Below, in pieces: positions 57,201 through 64,000 of a DNA stretch of 64,000 nucleotides. The stretch spans positions 6,433-70,432 of the forward strand of contig JBGTCV010000010.1 of assembly GCA_041748655.1 (NCBI GenBank), given 5' to 3'. The stretch is from Leptofilum sp041748655. GTDB taxonomy: Bacteria > Chloroflexota > Anaerolineae > Promineifilales > Promineifilaceae. Below the pieces are notes generated by a model. That model searched no databases. It was not told the DNA's origin and saw only the letters and a list, made by a program, of their open reading frames with translations. The position numbers were made by a program, and so were the translations under genes. The stretch's first letter is position 1. Each line of letters starts with the position of its first letter.

Positions 57201-59514
57201 ACCGTACCACAATGGGCAGCATTATAGCATGGGACAGCTCAATTGCCTGTTGGGTGCCGAGGGAATCGGCCGGGGTTTCAGGGGGCTGGGTATTGCCAGC
57301 GACGTCTGTGGCCCGTAGGCGAAATTCGTATTGCTGCGCGGGGTCTGGCGGATTGAACGGAGAAAATGTTTGGGAAATATTTGTCTGCAAGTTTGCCCAG
57401 GTAGTGCTGCCCACAACCCGATAATCAATGGTGTAGCTGGCAACGCCTGAAAGTGTATCTGACCCCGTCCAATATAGTAAATATTGCTTGGAAGGTATTT
57501 TGTAAACGGCCGTTAACGCAGAAGTTGGCGGCTCTCTATCAATATTTATTAGAGAAATTGGGGATAAAACGGTGTTAAGTGAATTATCTGCCTGCCGAAA
57601 AACGACCGTTACCCGCCAAAAAAGCGGGGTTGCATTCCCTGTATAGTTAAATGTGTGGCTAGAAACGGCCGTGTCCCAAGTTTCCGTCAGCAAAATATTC
57701 GTCAGGCCAGGGTCTGTCCCCACCTCAATCTTTACCGATTCTGCAGCGTTCAGGCTGACCAACTGCCACTGTAGCGCAATTTGGGTGTCATTTGCCCACT
57801 CTTCAGCCGACGGCTGCAATACCATCACGCTATCCACAGGGTCTGGCAGCCGCACAAAGCGAAGGCCGTCAAACCAAACCCCTTGTCCATTATCTGTGGT
57901 TACCAGATCATCCAAATAAATATATTCATCTGCCTGAGAGCCTAATACGAAGTTACCCAGATGATTCCACTGCCCAATGCCCTGCTCATGGCTTAAGGTT
58001 ATCTGGTTCATGCCGTTGTAATGAAAAACAGCGTAAGTGGCACCATCGGTTTCGCCCGTGCCGGTAAAACAGTAGGGAGCGTACATCTCCAGGCGATAGT
58101 AGCCAAACTCCGCTACGTCTGGCCGCCAAATACCCCAATTTTCGCTGCTGGCAGGGTTTGTGGTGGAAAATGTGTAGTAAGAATGCCCATTGTGGCCGCA
58201 TTCGTTGGCGCCTTCCAGCCAGGTGGCGCTGCTGCGGGTAAACTGACCACTTAGCTCATCAACGTAAGTATACGGATCAACCAGGCCAATATTGGCCGCG
58301 ACTTGATCGCGCAGCCAGGGGAGCAGCACATGCACCTGGTCGCCGGGGCAATCTGTGGTGCCATAGGCATCCCGGTGACCCATCAAATTTGGCCGACCAC
58401 CCGTTACGTTAGGGAGGGTGGGGTCAGAATTATATACATTGATATCCCGCTGATCAGCCTTCCAGGAGAGCAGCTTAACCAGCGAAGCCTTCATCGGTTC
58501 GGGCGGGGCAATGCCGGGCAAACCAGGGTAATCTACCGCCGTGAAGGTGCCTATTAGGGAAGCGCCCATGCTGCCGCTGTTGGCGCTGGCAGCGTGCGTG
58601 CCCACCACGTCCAGATTTTCGTAATCTTCGTTCAGGTGCCCTTCGTAAATGACGCCGTTTTGATCAATGAGGTAGTTGTAACCGATGTCGCCCCAGCCCC
58701 GACAACTGGTACAGGTGCTTGAAGCCGGGTAGGTGTGGAAAGCCCAGATGGCCCGCACGGTGGCAGCCCAGTCACTGCTGGTGTTGCTGGAAACGGTGTG
58801 ATGGACAACCAGGTGGCTGGCATCCCGATACTCCAGCCCGGCGGTGTAGTTACAATCCACCGACGTACACCAGACGGCACGACTGACGACGGTGGGTCGT
58901 GGATAGCTGGAGCCGTCTGGCTTGCTGCCGGTGGCGGCGTCCAGCGCCTGCTGGCGGGCCAGCAGCTCTGCGGACGTGAGGCCTGCGGTGGTGTCGATGA
59001 AGGTGAAGCTGATGCGATTCAGCTCCGGCGCGATGAGGGTATTGAAGCGGCCAAAGCTGACGCTGAACTGGATGGTGTCGTGGGTTTCGTCGGCTTCGGG
59101 CACGGTAATCATGTCGCTGAGGCTTTCGTGATCGTCCTCTTCGACCAAATCGGCGTGGCTGTCCAGATGGAACCATTCAGACCATTCACCGCTGCCTTTG
59201 CGGGTGCGCAGCAAGATCGCCAGGCTGGTGTCGGCAGGCAGATCCGCTTCCCAGCTGGTGACCAGGGCGTTGAAGTTGATGGGAGTTTGGATGGGATCGG
59301 AGGTGTAAACGGCCGTAAACGCCATATCATTCATTGTGAGGCCGGTGGGGGAAACGGCCGTGTCCAACCCGCCACCCTGGGCAAAATCTTCGCCCTGCCA
59401 GGTGATGCTTGCCATGATGGGGGCTGCGGCGGTGGATTCGGTTTTGGGCCAGCTCACAGCGACCAGCAGGGTGAGTAAAGCAAGGTAAATAATCGTTTTT
59501 AGATTTTTAGTCAT
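57199..59514 (-). CDS. Secreted PGRP/Amidase_2 N-acetylmuramoyl-L-alanine amidase
   Basis: A 771-residue exported protein with an N-terminal signal peptide (TIIYLALLTLLVAVSW...). A beta-rich region is followed by a PGRP-type amidase domain (about residues 185-400). Zinc ligands are His (LVVHHTV) and His and Cys (GHRDAYGTTDCPGD); GYNYLIDQNGVIYEG contains the catalytic tyrosine segment. It should cleave the amide bond between muramic acid and the stem peptide. C-terminal parts are a carbohydrate-binding-like segment and fibronectin-III-like domains. GGGAG precedes the tandem ATGs (59517, 59514). The far C-terminus HAIMLPIVVR is typical of secreted Chloroflexi proteins. Confidence 0.88.
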   Translation of the reverse strand: MTKNLKTIIYLALLTLLVAVSWPKTESTAAAPIMASITWQGEDFAQGGGLDTAVSPTGLTMNDMAFTAVYTSDPIQTPINFNALVTSWEADLPADTSLAILLRTRKGSGEWSEWFHLDSHADLVEEDDHESLSDMITVPEADETHDTIQFSVSFGRFNTLIAPELNRISFTFIDTTAGLTSAELLARQQALDAATGSKPDGSSYPRPTVVSRAVWCTSVDCNYTAGLEYRDASHLVVHHTVSSNTSSDWAATVRAIWAFHTYPASSTCTSCRGWGDIGYNYLIDQNGVIYEGHLNEDYENLDVVGTHAASANSGSMGASLIGTFTAVDYPGLPGIAPPEPMKASLVKLLSWKADQRDINVYNSDPTLPNVTGGRPNLMGHRDAYGTTDCPGDQVHVLLPWLRDQVAANIGLVDPYTYVDELSGQFTRSSATWLEGANECGHNGHSYYTFSTTNPASSENWGIWRPDVAEFGYYRLEMYAPYCFTGTGETDGATYAVFHYNGMNQITLSHEQGIGQWNHLGNFVLGSQADEYIYLDDLVTTDNGQGVWFDGLRFVRLPDPVDSVMVLQPSAEEWANDTQIALQWQLVSLNAAESVKIEVGTDPGLTNILLTETWDTAVSSHTFNYTGNATPLFWRVTVVFRQADNSLNTVLSPISLINIDREPPTSALTAVYKIPSKQYLLYWTGSDTLSGVASYTIDYRVVGSTTWANLQTNISQTFSPFNPPDPAQQYEFRLRATDVAGNTQPPETPADSLGTQQAIELSHAIMLPIVVR

Positions 59515-59749
59515 CATTCGCTCCCGCAAGGATGTGAATTGCAACTTTCTCCCCCGACAGAAGCATCTTAACAATGGTACCCAGAAAGTGCGGTATAAAA
59601 GGGGTGAATTTTAGATTAGGAGTGAGTGAATCTAATTGATGGGAGGGCAACAAACAACAACGAATTTGAGGAAGGAACGAAATAGAGGGCCACTGAAAAA
59701 CAAATTGCCCTTTGTAAAGTCAAATATCCCCTGCTAGGAAAACCGCCTC
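59515..59749. other. Non-coding spacer between amidase and glycosyltransferase genes
   Basis: Divergent intergenic DNA, AT-rich around 59600-59700. I see no gene and no strong repeat. The minus-strand amidase promoter should lie here, but no good box pair could be picked. Confidence 0.45.
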
Positions 59750-59778
59750 TTGTGCCAAACCGCCAATATCCGTATGAT
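59750..59778 (+). promoter_or_regulatory. Promoter giving a leaderless glycosyltransferase mRNA
   Basis: TTGTGC (59750-59755), 17-base spacer, TATGAT (59773-59778), then seven bases to ATG 59786. The -10 and start spacing is almost the same as at the sortase gene. Confidence 0.65.
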
Positions 59779-59785
59779 TTAGCCC

Positions 59786-62143
59786 ATGCGCGATTCCAGG
59801 CTCAAGTGGGGCCTCATTTTTCTCTTTGTTTTGTGGTTATTTTACGGACTGAGCGCCTACTACGTGGTGCAAAAACCGTTCAGCGTGCCGCAGCTTATCC
59901 TGCTGCTGGACAATCCCGCGGCATGGTTAGCGCTGGATTTTGCCTGGTCGTCTGTGGGGCGGTCGCTGCTGGATGTGGCTACGGCCGTTCTCATCAACTT
60001 CGCCGCCTGGGGCATAGGCACAACCATACTCAGTTACTCAAAGTTGAAGATGGATGGGTTGGAAACGGCCGTTTTCGGCACGGGCATCGGCTTTGGCGCG
60101 CTGGGGCTTTGGGTGCTGTTCCTGGGGCTGATCGGCGCACTCAGCCCCACCCCCTTCTGGGGCACAATGGGAGCCGCCACCGGCCTCGCCTTTTGGCAAC
60201 TCTTTTTTAACGCGAAGGCGCAAAGACACGGAGAAAACCAAAAGAAAAATCTGCGCCAATGGTTCGACCACACTCACCACAAGCCTGCGAAATCTGCGGA
60301 TTCCTCAATAAAATCTCTGCGTCCTCCGCGCTCTCCGCGGTTAAACCTCCCCTCACGCGGCATCACACTCTACCTGCTCATCGTCCTCGGGCTGGCGCTC
60401 ATTATTGCGCTGCTGCCGCCCACCGACTGGGACGGCCTCTTCTACCACCTTAAAGGCCCCAAGCTTTACCTGGCCGCCGGGCGTATCATTGGCGGCATCG
60501 ACATTCCCCACCTCAGCTTCCCTGCCCTGTTCGAGATGCTCTTCACCCTGGCGATGGGTCTGCGCGGTGACGTGGCCGCCAAGCTGCTCCACTTCAGCTT
60601 CATCCCCTGGCTGATGGCCCTGGTCTATCTTATTTCGAATAATTTTTTTGCCACAGAGCACACAGAGGTTTTAGAGGAATCCTCTTTTTCCTCTGTGTCC
60701 TACTTCGACGACGCTCAGCACAAGCCTGTGGCCAATAAAAAAAATGGCTGGACGGCCGTTCTCATCCTCATCTCCATGCCCATGGTGCTCAACCTGGGGA
60801 CCCAGGCGTACAACGATCTGCCGCTCGCTTTCTACCAGGTCGCCGCACTCGTTGCCCTGCTCCGCTGGCGGCAGACCGAGCAAACCGGCTGGCTCGTCCT
60901 CAGCGGCGTCTTCGCCGGGCTGGCGATGGGGCTCAAATACACCAGCTTCGTCGCCCCGCTGCTACTGGCAGGTATGGTCTTATGGCATTTTTGGGAGAAA
61001 GAAAATCAAAGATTACGCAGATTAAACGAATTTTCTTCTTCGCGCCCTGGTGGCGCGGCGAGGACGCCGGCCACAGCACAAAACCCACAATCACCAACAA
61101 CCACACCTCTGCGTCTCCGCGCCTCTGCGTTAAAAAAATCACTCAAACCACTGCTCATCCTAACCGCAGCCACCAGCCTCATTGCCCTGCCCTGGTACCT
61201 TAAAAATTGGGCCTTTGCCGGCAATCCGGTTTACCCGTTCGTCTTTGGTGGCCAGTTTTGGGACGATTTCCGCGCCGGTGCCTACGCTGGCACGGGCACC
61301 GGCCTCGGCTTTGACCTGCTCGCGCTGCTGCGCCTGCCCCACGATCTTATCCTGGGGCTCAACGATGCCAGCCAGGACGGCCAGCCGGGGCCGCTGTTTC
61401 TCATCTTTTTGCCAGCAATTTTGGTATATGGTTTTAGTAAGTGGAAAAAGAGTGGGGGTGTGGAACGGCCGTTCAACCTCCTGATCATTTTTGCTTTGGT
61501 TCAATACCTGTTCTGGGTCTTCGGCGTTATCTTCTCCGCCGGACTGTGGCAAAGCCGCCTGCTGCTGCCCGCCTTTGTCGCCCTCAGCCCCGCCATTGCC
61601 TGGATTTTCGACGATTTGGCCCGCTGGGATCATCCCCAATTTTCGCTGCGCCGCTTTGTCCGGCTGGTCATCATTATGGCACTGGCGTTTAATCTGGTGG
61701 GGCAGCTGCTCAACTGGCTGCCCGGCGTGCCGCTCACCTACGTGGCGGGCAGCGCCAGCCGGGACGAGATTCTGACCCATTGGCTTGGCAGCCATTACGT
61801 TGCCATGCAAGGGATTAACGAACAAACGCCGCCCGACGCCGTCGTCGTCTTTTTGTACGAACCGCGCAGCTACTACTGCGACCGCGACTGCCGTCCCGAC
61901 TCGATTTTGGACCGCTTTGCCCATCTGGAATATTTACATAACGACGCAGAAGGGATCGCCCAGGCGTGGCGCAGCGAGGGCGTCAGTCATGTGCTACTGT
62001 TTGAAACCGGCTACGAATTTGTCCGCGAGCAGCAAATGGCCTGGATTTCACCCCAAAACACCCACCTCATGGACGATCTCGCCGCCACCCACCTACAGCT
62101 CGTCGCCGATTGGGGTGATTACCAACTGTACGAACTCAAATAA
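59786..62143 (+). CDS. Polytopic glycosyltransferase-like membrane protein with three in-frame repeats
   Basis: A 785-residue membrane protein with about twelve helices, resembling GT39/GT83-like transferases (LPPTDWDGLFYHLKGPKLYLAAGRI carries the acidic loop). Three hydrophilic stretches, at about residues 141-187, 286-323 and 406-451, interrupt the helix pattern. They are encoded by dispersed inverted repeats that elsewhere are intergenic, all read through in frame. Without them the protein would be about 655 residues, closer to the 667-residue relative at 1274. The start is fixed by the promoter. It is likely part of a cell-envelope glycosylation pair with the next gene. Confidence 0.78.
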   Translation: MRDSRLKWGLIFLFVLWLFYGLSAYYVVQKPFSVPQLILLLDNPAAWLALDFAWSSVGRSLLDVATAVLINFAAWGIGTTILSYSKLKMDGLETAVFGTGIGFGALGLWVLFLGLIGALSPTPFWGTMGAATGLAFWQLFFNAKAQRHGENQKKNLRQWFDHTHHKPAKSADSSIKSLRPPRSPRLNLPSRGITLYLLIVLGLALIIALLPPTDWDGLFYHLKGPKLYLAAGRIIGGIDIPHLSFPALFEMLFTLAMGLRGDVAAKLLHFSFIPWLMALVYLISNNFFATEHTEVLEESSFSSVSYFDDAQHKPVANKKNGWTAVLILISMPMVLNLGTQAYNDLPLAFYQVAALVALLRWRQTEQTGWLVLSGVFAGLAMGLKYTSFVAPLLLAGMVLWHFWEKENQRLRRLNEFSSSRPGGAARTPATAQNPQSPTTTPLRLRASALKKSLKPLLILTAATSLIALPWYLKNWAFAGNPVYPFVFGGQFWDDFRAGAYAGTGTGLGFDLLALLRLPHDLILGLNDASQDGQPGPLFLIFLPAILVYGFSKWKKSGGVERPFNLLIIFALVQYLFWVFGVIFSAGLWQSRLLLPAFVALSPAIAWIFDDLARWDHPQFSLRRFVRLVIIMALAFNLVGQLLNWLPGVPLTYVAGSASRDEILTHWLGSHYVAMQGINEQTPPDAVVVFLYEPRSYYCDRDCRPDSILDRFAHLEYLHNDAEGIAQAWRSEGVSHVLLFETGYEFVREQQMAWISPQNTHLMDDLAATHLQLVADWGDYQLYELK
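60206..60345. repeat. In-gene repeat 1 (TTTAACGCGAAGGCGCAAAG type)
   Basis: Arms TTTAACGCGAAGGCGCAAAG and CTCTGCGTCCTCCGCG...CCGCGGTTAAA form the familiar inverted repeat. A nested unit TTCGACCACACTCACCACAA (60263-60282) is inside. It is read in frame by the glycosyltransferase gene. Confidence 0.88.
60642..60755. repeat. In-gene repeat 2 (CACAGAG type)
   Basis: TTTTGCCACAGAGCACACAG and TTCCTCTGTGTCC...TGTGGCCAATAAAA form the arms. The nested unit TACTTCGACGACGCTCAGCA starts at 60701. It is read in frame. Confidence 0.88.
61002..61138. repeat. In-gene repeat 3 (composite)
   Basis: Begins AAAATCAAAGATTACGCAGA, resembling the unit at 19226, and ends CTCTGCGTCTCCGCGCCTCT followed by GCGTTAAAAA, like the right arm of in-gene repeat 1. 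It is read in frame. Confidence 0.85.
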
Positions 62144-62152
62144 GGACAAATT

Positions 62153-62180
62153 GTAGGGGCGCATCGCGATGCGCCCCTAC
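62153..62180. repeat. Perfect 28-bp palindrome
   Basis: GTAGGGGCGCATCG followed directly by its exact reverse complement. It lies ten bases after the glycosyltransferase stop and contains an in-frame ATG (62169) that extends the next reading frame artificially. Confidence 0.93.
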
Positions 62181-62186
62181 CTCACC

Positions 62187-63428
62187 ATGAATCTACTCAC
62201 CCGCAAAAACCTGCTCATTCTCCTCCTGGCGCTCATCCTCTTCACCTTTAGCGTGGTGGGGATGTACACCTTCTTCACCTCCAAAGTGCCAGGGGCCAAC
62301 GACTTTTTCCCCCGCTGGAAAGGAGCGCAGCTCTTCTGGCAGGATGGCATCGACCCGTACTCCCAAACCGCCACGGAAGCGATTCAGCGCGGGCTTTACG
62401 GCGGCAATCTGGCCCGGCCCGACCAGGATCAGGTGCTGTTTGTTTACCCGTTCTACACCGTTTTCCTGCTCTGGCCTCTGGTGAATCTGGATTACGCCTG
62501 GGTGCAGGCGATCTGGCTGGTGATCGTGCAATTTTCGCTCATCGGCGGGGTGATTGCCACGCTGCGCCTGCTGGAATGGCGGCAGCCCCCCTGGCTGCTG
62601 GCGATTACGCTGCTCTGGGCGGTGCTCATGTACAACAGCACCCGCACCATCATCCTGGGCCAGTTTGCCGGGCCGATTTTCCTCTGCCTGGCGGCGTCCC
62701 TGCTGGCGCTCAAGCAAGATCGGGACGTATTGGCCGGGGCGCTGCTCTCACTCACCACCCTCAAGCCGCAAATGAGCTACCTGATTATTCCGGCGCTGCT
62801 GCTGTGGGCGGTGTGGCACGGCCGTTTTCGCTTCATAGCCGGGTTTGCCGGGGCGATGGCTTTGCTGGCTGGCCTCTCATTTTTGCTGCTGCCCAGCTGG
62901 CTCACCAGCTTCATCGACCAGGTGCGCTATTACCCCGCCTACACCGTCACCCCCTCGCCGCTGCGGGTGATTACCAGCACCTTTTTTCCCCAGCTGGGCC
63001 AGCCGGTGGAGTACGTGCTGATTGGCCTGCTGCTGGGGGTAATGCTGTGGCAGTGGTGGCAGCTGCGGGAAGCTAACTGGCCTGCTGCTGAGCCTGTCGA
63101 AGCACCCAAATTCCTCTTCATCATCGGCCTGACGTTGATTGTGACCAACAGCATCATTGTGCGCACAGCGACGACCAATTACGTCATCATGTACATTCCG
63201 CTCTTTTTGCTGCTGCACACGGTGAGCCAGCGTTGGCGGGGCGGCAATGTGTGGGTGGCCGGGCTGCTGCTGGCGCTACTGGTGGGCACCTGGGCGCTCT
63301 TCCTCAGCACCATCCAGGGCGACTTTGAGCACCCCGTCACCTACCTGCCTCTGCCGATTGGGCTGTTGGTAGGACTGGTTTGGCTATCACGACTTAAGGG
63401 ACGGCAAAACACGGGGAATTTTTCATGA
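62187..63428 (+). CDS. GT87-like polytopic membrane glycosyltransferase
   Basis: A 413-residue membrane protein with about eleven helices, resembling the polyprenyl-phosphate-mannose-dependent GT87/DUF2029 family and the gene at 30248. The first outer loop GANDFFPRWKGAQLFWQDGIDPYSQ has the expected acidic residue, and SLTTLKPQMSYL corresponds to the later conserved loop. The ATG at 62187 is preferred to 62169, which lies within a perfect palindrome. A short repeat encodes AEPVEA in a loop near residue 303. The next gene overlaps by four bases. Confidence 0.8.
   Translation: MNLLTRKNLLILLLALILFTFSVVGMYTFFTSKVPGANDFFPRWKGAQLFWQDGIDPYSQTATEAIQRGLYGGNLARPDQDQVLFVYPFYTVFLLWPLVNLDYAWVQAIWLVIVQFSLIGGVIATLRLLEWRQPPWLLAITLLWAVLMYNSTRTIILGQFAGPIFLCLAASLLALKQDRDVLAGALLSLTTLKPQMSYLIIPALLLWAVWHGRFRFIAGFAGAMALLAGLSFLLLPSWLTSFIDQVRYYPAYTVTPSPLRVITSTFFPQLGQPVEYVLIGLLLGVMLWQWWQLREANWPAAEPVEAPKFLFIIGLTLIVTNSIIVRTATTNYVIMYIPLFLLLHTVSQRWRGGNVWVAGLLLALLVGTWALFLSTIQGDFEHPVTYLPLPIGLLVGLVWLSRLKGRQNTGNFS
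63087..63104. repeat. Short in-gene repeat GCTGAGCCTGTCGAAGCA
   Basis: An 18-base unit read in frame in the GT87-like gene. Its reverse complement, TGCTTCGACAGGCTCAGC, is related to the nested units at 60263 and 60701, so one small repeat family occurs in both adjacent genes. Confidence 0.75.
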
Positions 63429-63868
63429 CGACGGAAGAACAAGTATTGCAGGCAGTCGATGATGCTTGGGTAGAACTCCTGAAATTTCGTGCACAGCACC
63501 ATATACAAAAGCCAATTAAAGACAAATTGTATCAATATTTGCAAAAAGCTTTTGATGATAATCCTCACCTTCTAGTCAAATTGTTTTGGAGGGATTTTGA
63601 AAAGCCAGTAAAAGAATTGAAGCCCAATAGATATGGCCAAACGCCTCCTTACTCTAGTTACTTTTTTTCAGCTATCCTCAACAAACCTAATCCATATGGC
63701 ACTGAATTGGCTTGCCAACTACTCAGGCATCCTAAACAAGGACGTCAAGAAGATTGTGCTCGTTATCTTTATGATGCAAAAGACCCAATTGCCATTCCTT
63801 ACTTAATTGAGGCACTTGAATCTGATAATTATGGTGTCGTTCGTGAAGCAGCTCTGGCGCTAGCCTAA
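63425..63868 (+). CDS. Short HEAT-repeat-like protein, possibly truncated
   Basis: A 147-residue soluble, helical protein. The last 30 residues (DPIAIPYLIEALESDNYGVVREAALALA) form a typical HEAT/PBS-lyase-type repeat. Such proteins usually have several more repeats, and this one stops directly after one unit, which suggests loss of the C-terminus. The DNA is distinctly more AT-rich than the upstream glycosyltransferase genes and has no iterated palindrome. The start overlaps the upstream stop by four bases (ATGA). The function is unknown. Confidence 0.65.
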   Translation: MTTEEQVLQAVDDAWVELLKFRAQHHIQKPIKDKLYQYLQKAFDDNPHLLVKLFWRDFEKPVKELKPNRYGQTPPYSSYFFSAILNKPNPYGTELACQLLRHPKQGRQEDCARYLYDAKDPIAIPYLIEALESDNYGVVREAALALA

Positions 63869-63993
63869 CAATTGTGCAATCAGGGGCCGAATCATCAAAA
63901 ACGGCCTGAAAACGAAAAATTTTTTGAACCTTACCAACTGAATCCTATTTCGGTATGCTCCGAACCATTCTTTTTAAGGTAAAGAGGATGGTT

Positions 63994-64000
63994 ATGAGCA
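63994..64000 (+). CDS. Possible gene start cut by the right edge
   Basis: An ATG preceded by AAAGAGGATG, a plausible ribosome-binding site, lies seven bases from the window end. Only two codons are visible, so no product can be named. The 125 bases before it hold no other gene. Confidence 0.3.

Larger units (their letters stand above)
1..64000. repeat. Dispersed highly iterated palindrome ACGGCCGT
   Basis: The 8-bp palindrome ACGGCCGT occurs about 106 times by hand count between positions 91 and 62829, very often as AACGGCCGTT or with further symmetrical flanks such as GAAACGGCCGTTTC. Random sequence of similar composition would give one or two. Copies lie mostly within genes and are read in all three phases: T-A-V (for example 1699, 2905), N-G-R (3608, 25312) and R-P-F/L (11041, 16699). 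Single-base variants (ACGGCCGA, GCGGCCGT) are also present. Exact copies are absent from menB, the mccB-like gene, the liv binding protein, livF, HicAB, HEPN/MNT and the last 1.1 kb. No function can be read from the sequence. Confidence 0.93.

Overview
The window looks like a chromosomal segment of a Chloroflexota bacterium (Anaerolineae-like), moderately GC-rich. This is inferred from a b6-spaced cytochrome b in a Rieske/cytochrome b/dihaem cytochrome c operon, menaquinone synthesis (menB), several polytopic GT39/GT87-type glycosyltransferases, a sortase, LysW-like zinc ribbons and many dispersed inverted repeats. There is no rRNA, no CRISPR array, no transposase, and one tRNA gene (tRNA-Val).

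Layout. 0-4.7 kb: envelope genes (LCP-family protein cut by the left edge, GT39-like membrane protein, sortase). 4.8-8.5 kb: tRNA-Val, then the bc-complex operon closed by a strong terminator. 8.5-14 kb: zinc-ribbon proteins, a phosphotransferase, glutaryl-CoA dehydrogenase and MenB. 14-20 kb: a PDZ-less HtrA-type protease and a MoxR / DUF58 / VWA / VWA operon. 20-23 kb: URO-D family protein and adenosine deaminase. 23-29 kb: a signalling block with a 1169-residue kinase-CHASE2-degenerate cyclase protein, a membrane FecR-type protein and a sigma factor. 29-36 kb: NmrA-like oxidoreductase, GT87-like enzyme, YitT protein, two LysW-like proteins and a receiver protein lacking its phospho-acceptor. 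34-46 kb: acyl-CoA catabolism (biotin carboxylase/BCCP subunit, acyl-CoA dehydrogenase, LLM oxidoreductase, carboxyltransferase, BKACE) interrupted by small accessory genes (Uma2 remnant, HExxH protein, HicAB, HEPN/MNT). 46.8-55.6 kb: one long minus-strand liv operon that also encodes two CoA ligases. 55.9-64 kb: geranylgeranyl-reductase-like enzyme, secreted PGRP amidase and two glycosyltransferases.

The metabolic genes suggest import and CoA activation of branched-chain or aromatic/fatty acids (liv + ACSL + PaaK), oxidation by acyl-CoA dehydrogenases, carboxylation by an MCC-type carboxylase, and electron transfer to menaquinone and the bc complex.

The most striking genome-scale signal is the octamer ACGGCCGT, often extended to AACGGCCGTT. 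I count about 106 copies by eye where one or two are expected, in all reading frames and mostly inside genes. It behaves like a highly iterated palindrome, comparable in style to cyanobacterial HIP1 but with a different sequence. A second signal is that dispersed inverted repeats, normally intergenic, are found in frame inside glycosyltransferase genes, and others supply gene ends. A third is a set of genes whose consensus promoter ends six or seven bases before the start codon, implying leaderless mRNAs. Coordinates of starts were adjusted from ribosome-binding sites, 4-base overlaps or promoters where the longest reading frame was not credible.
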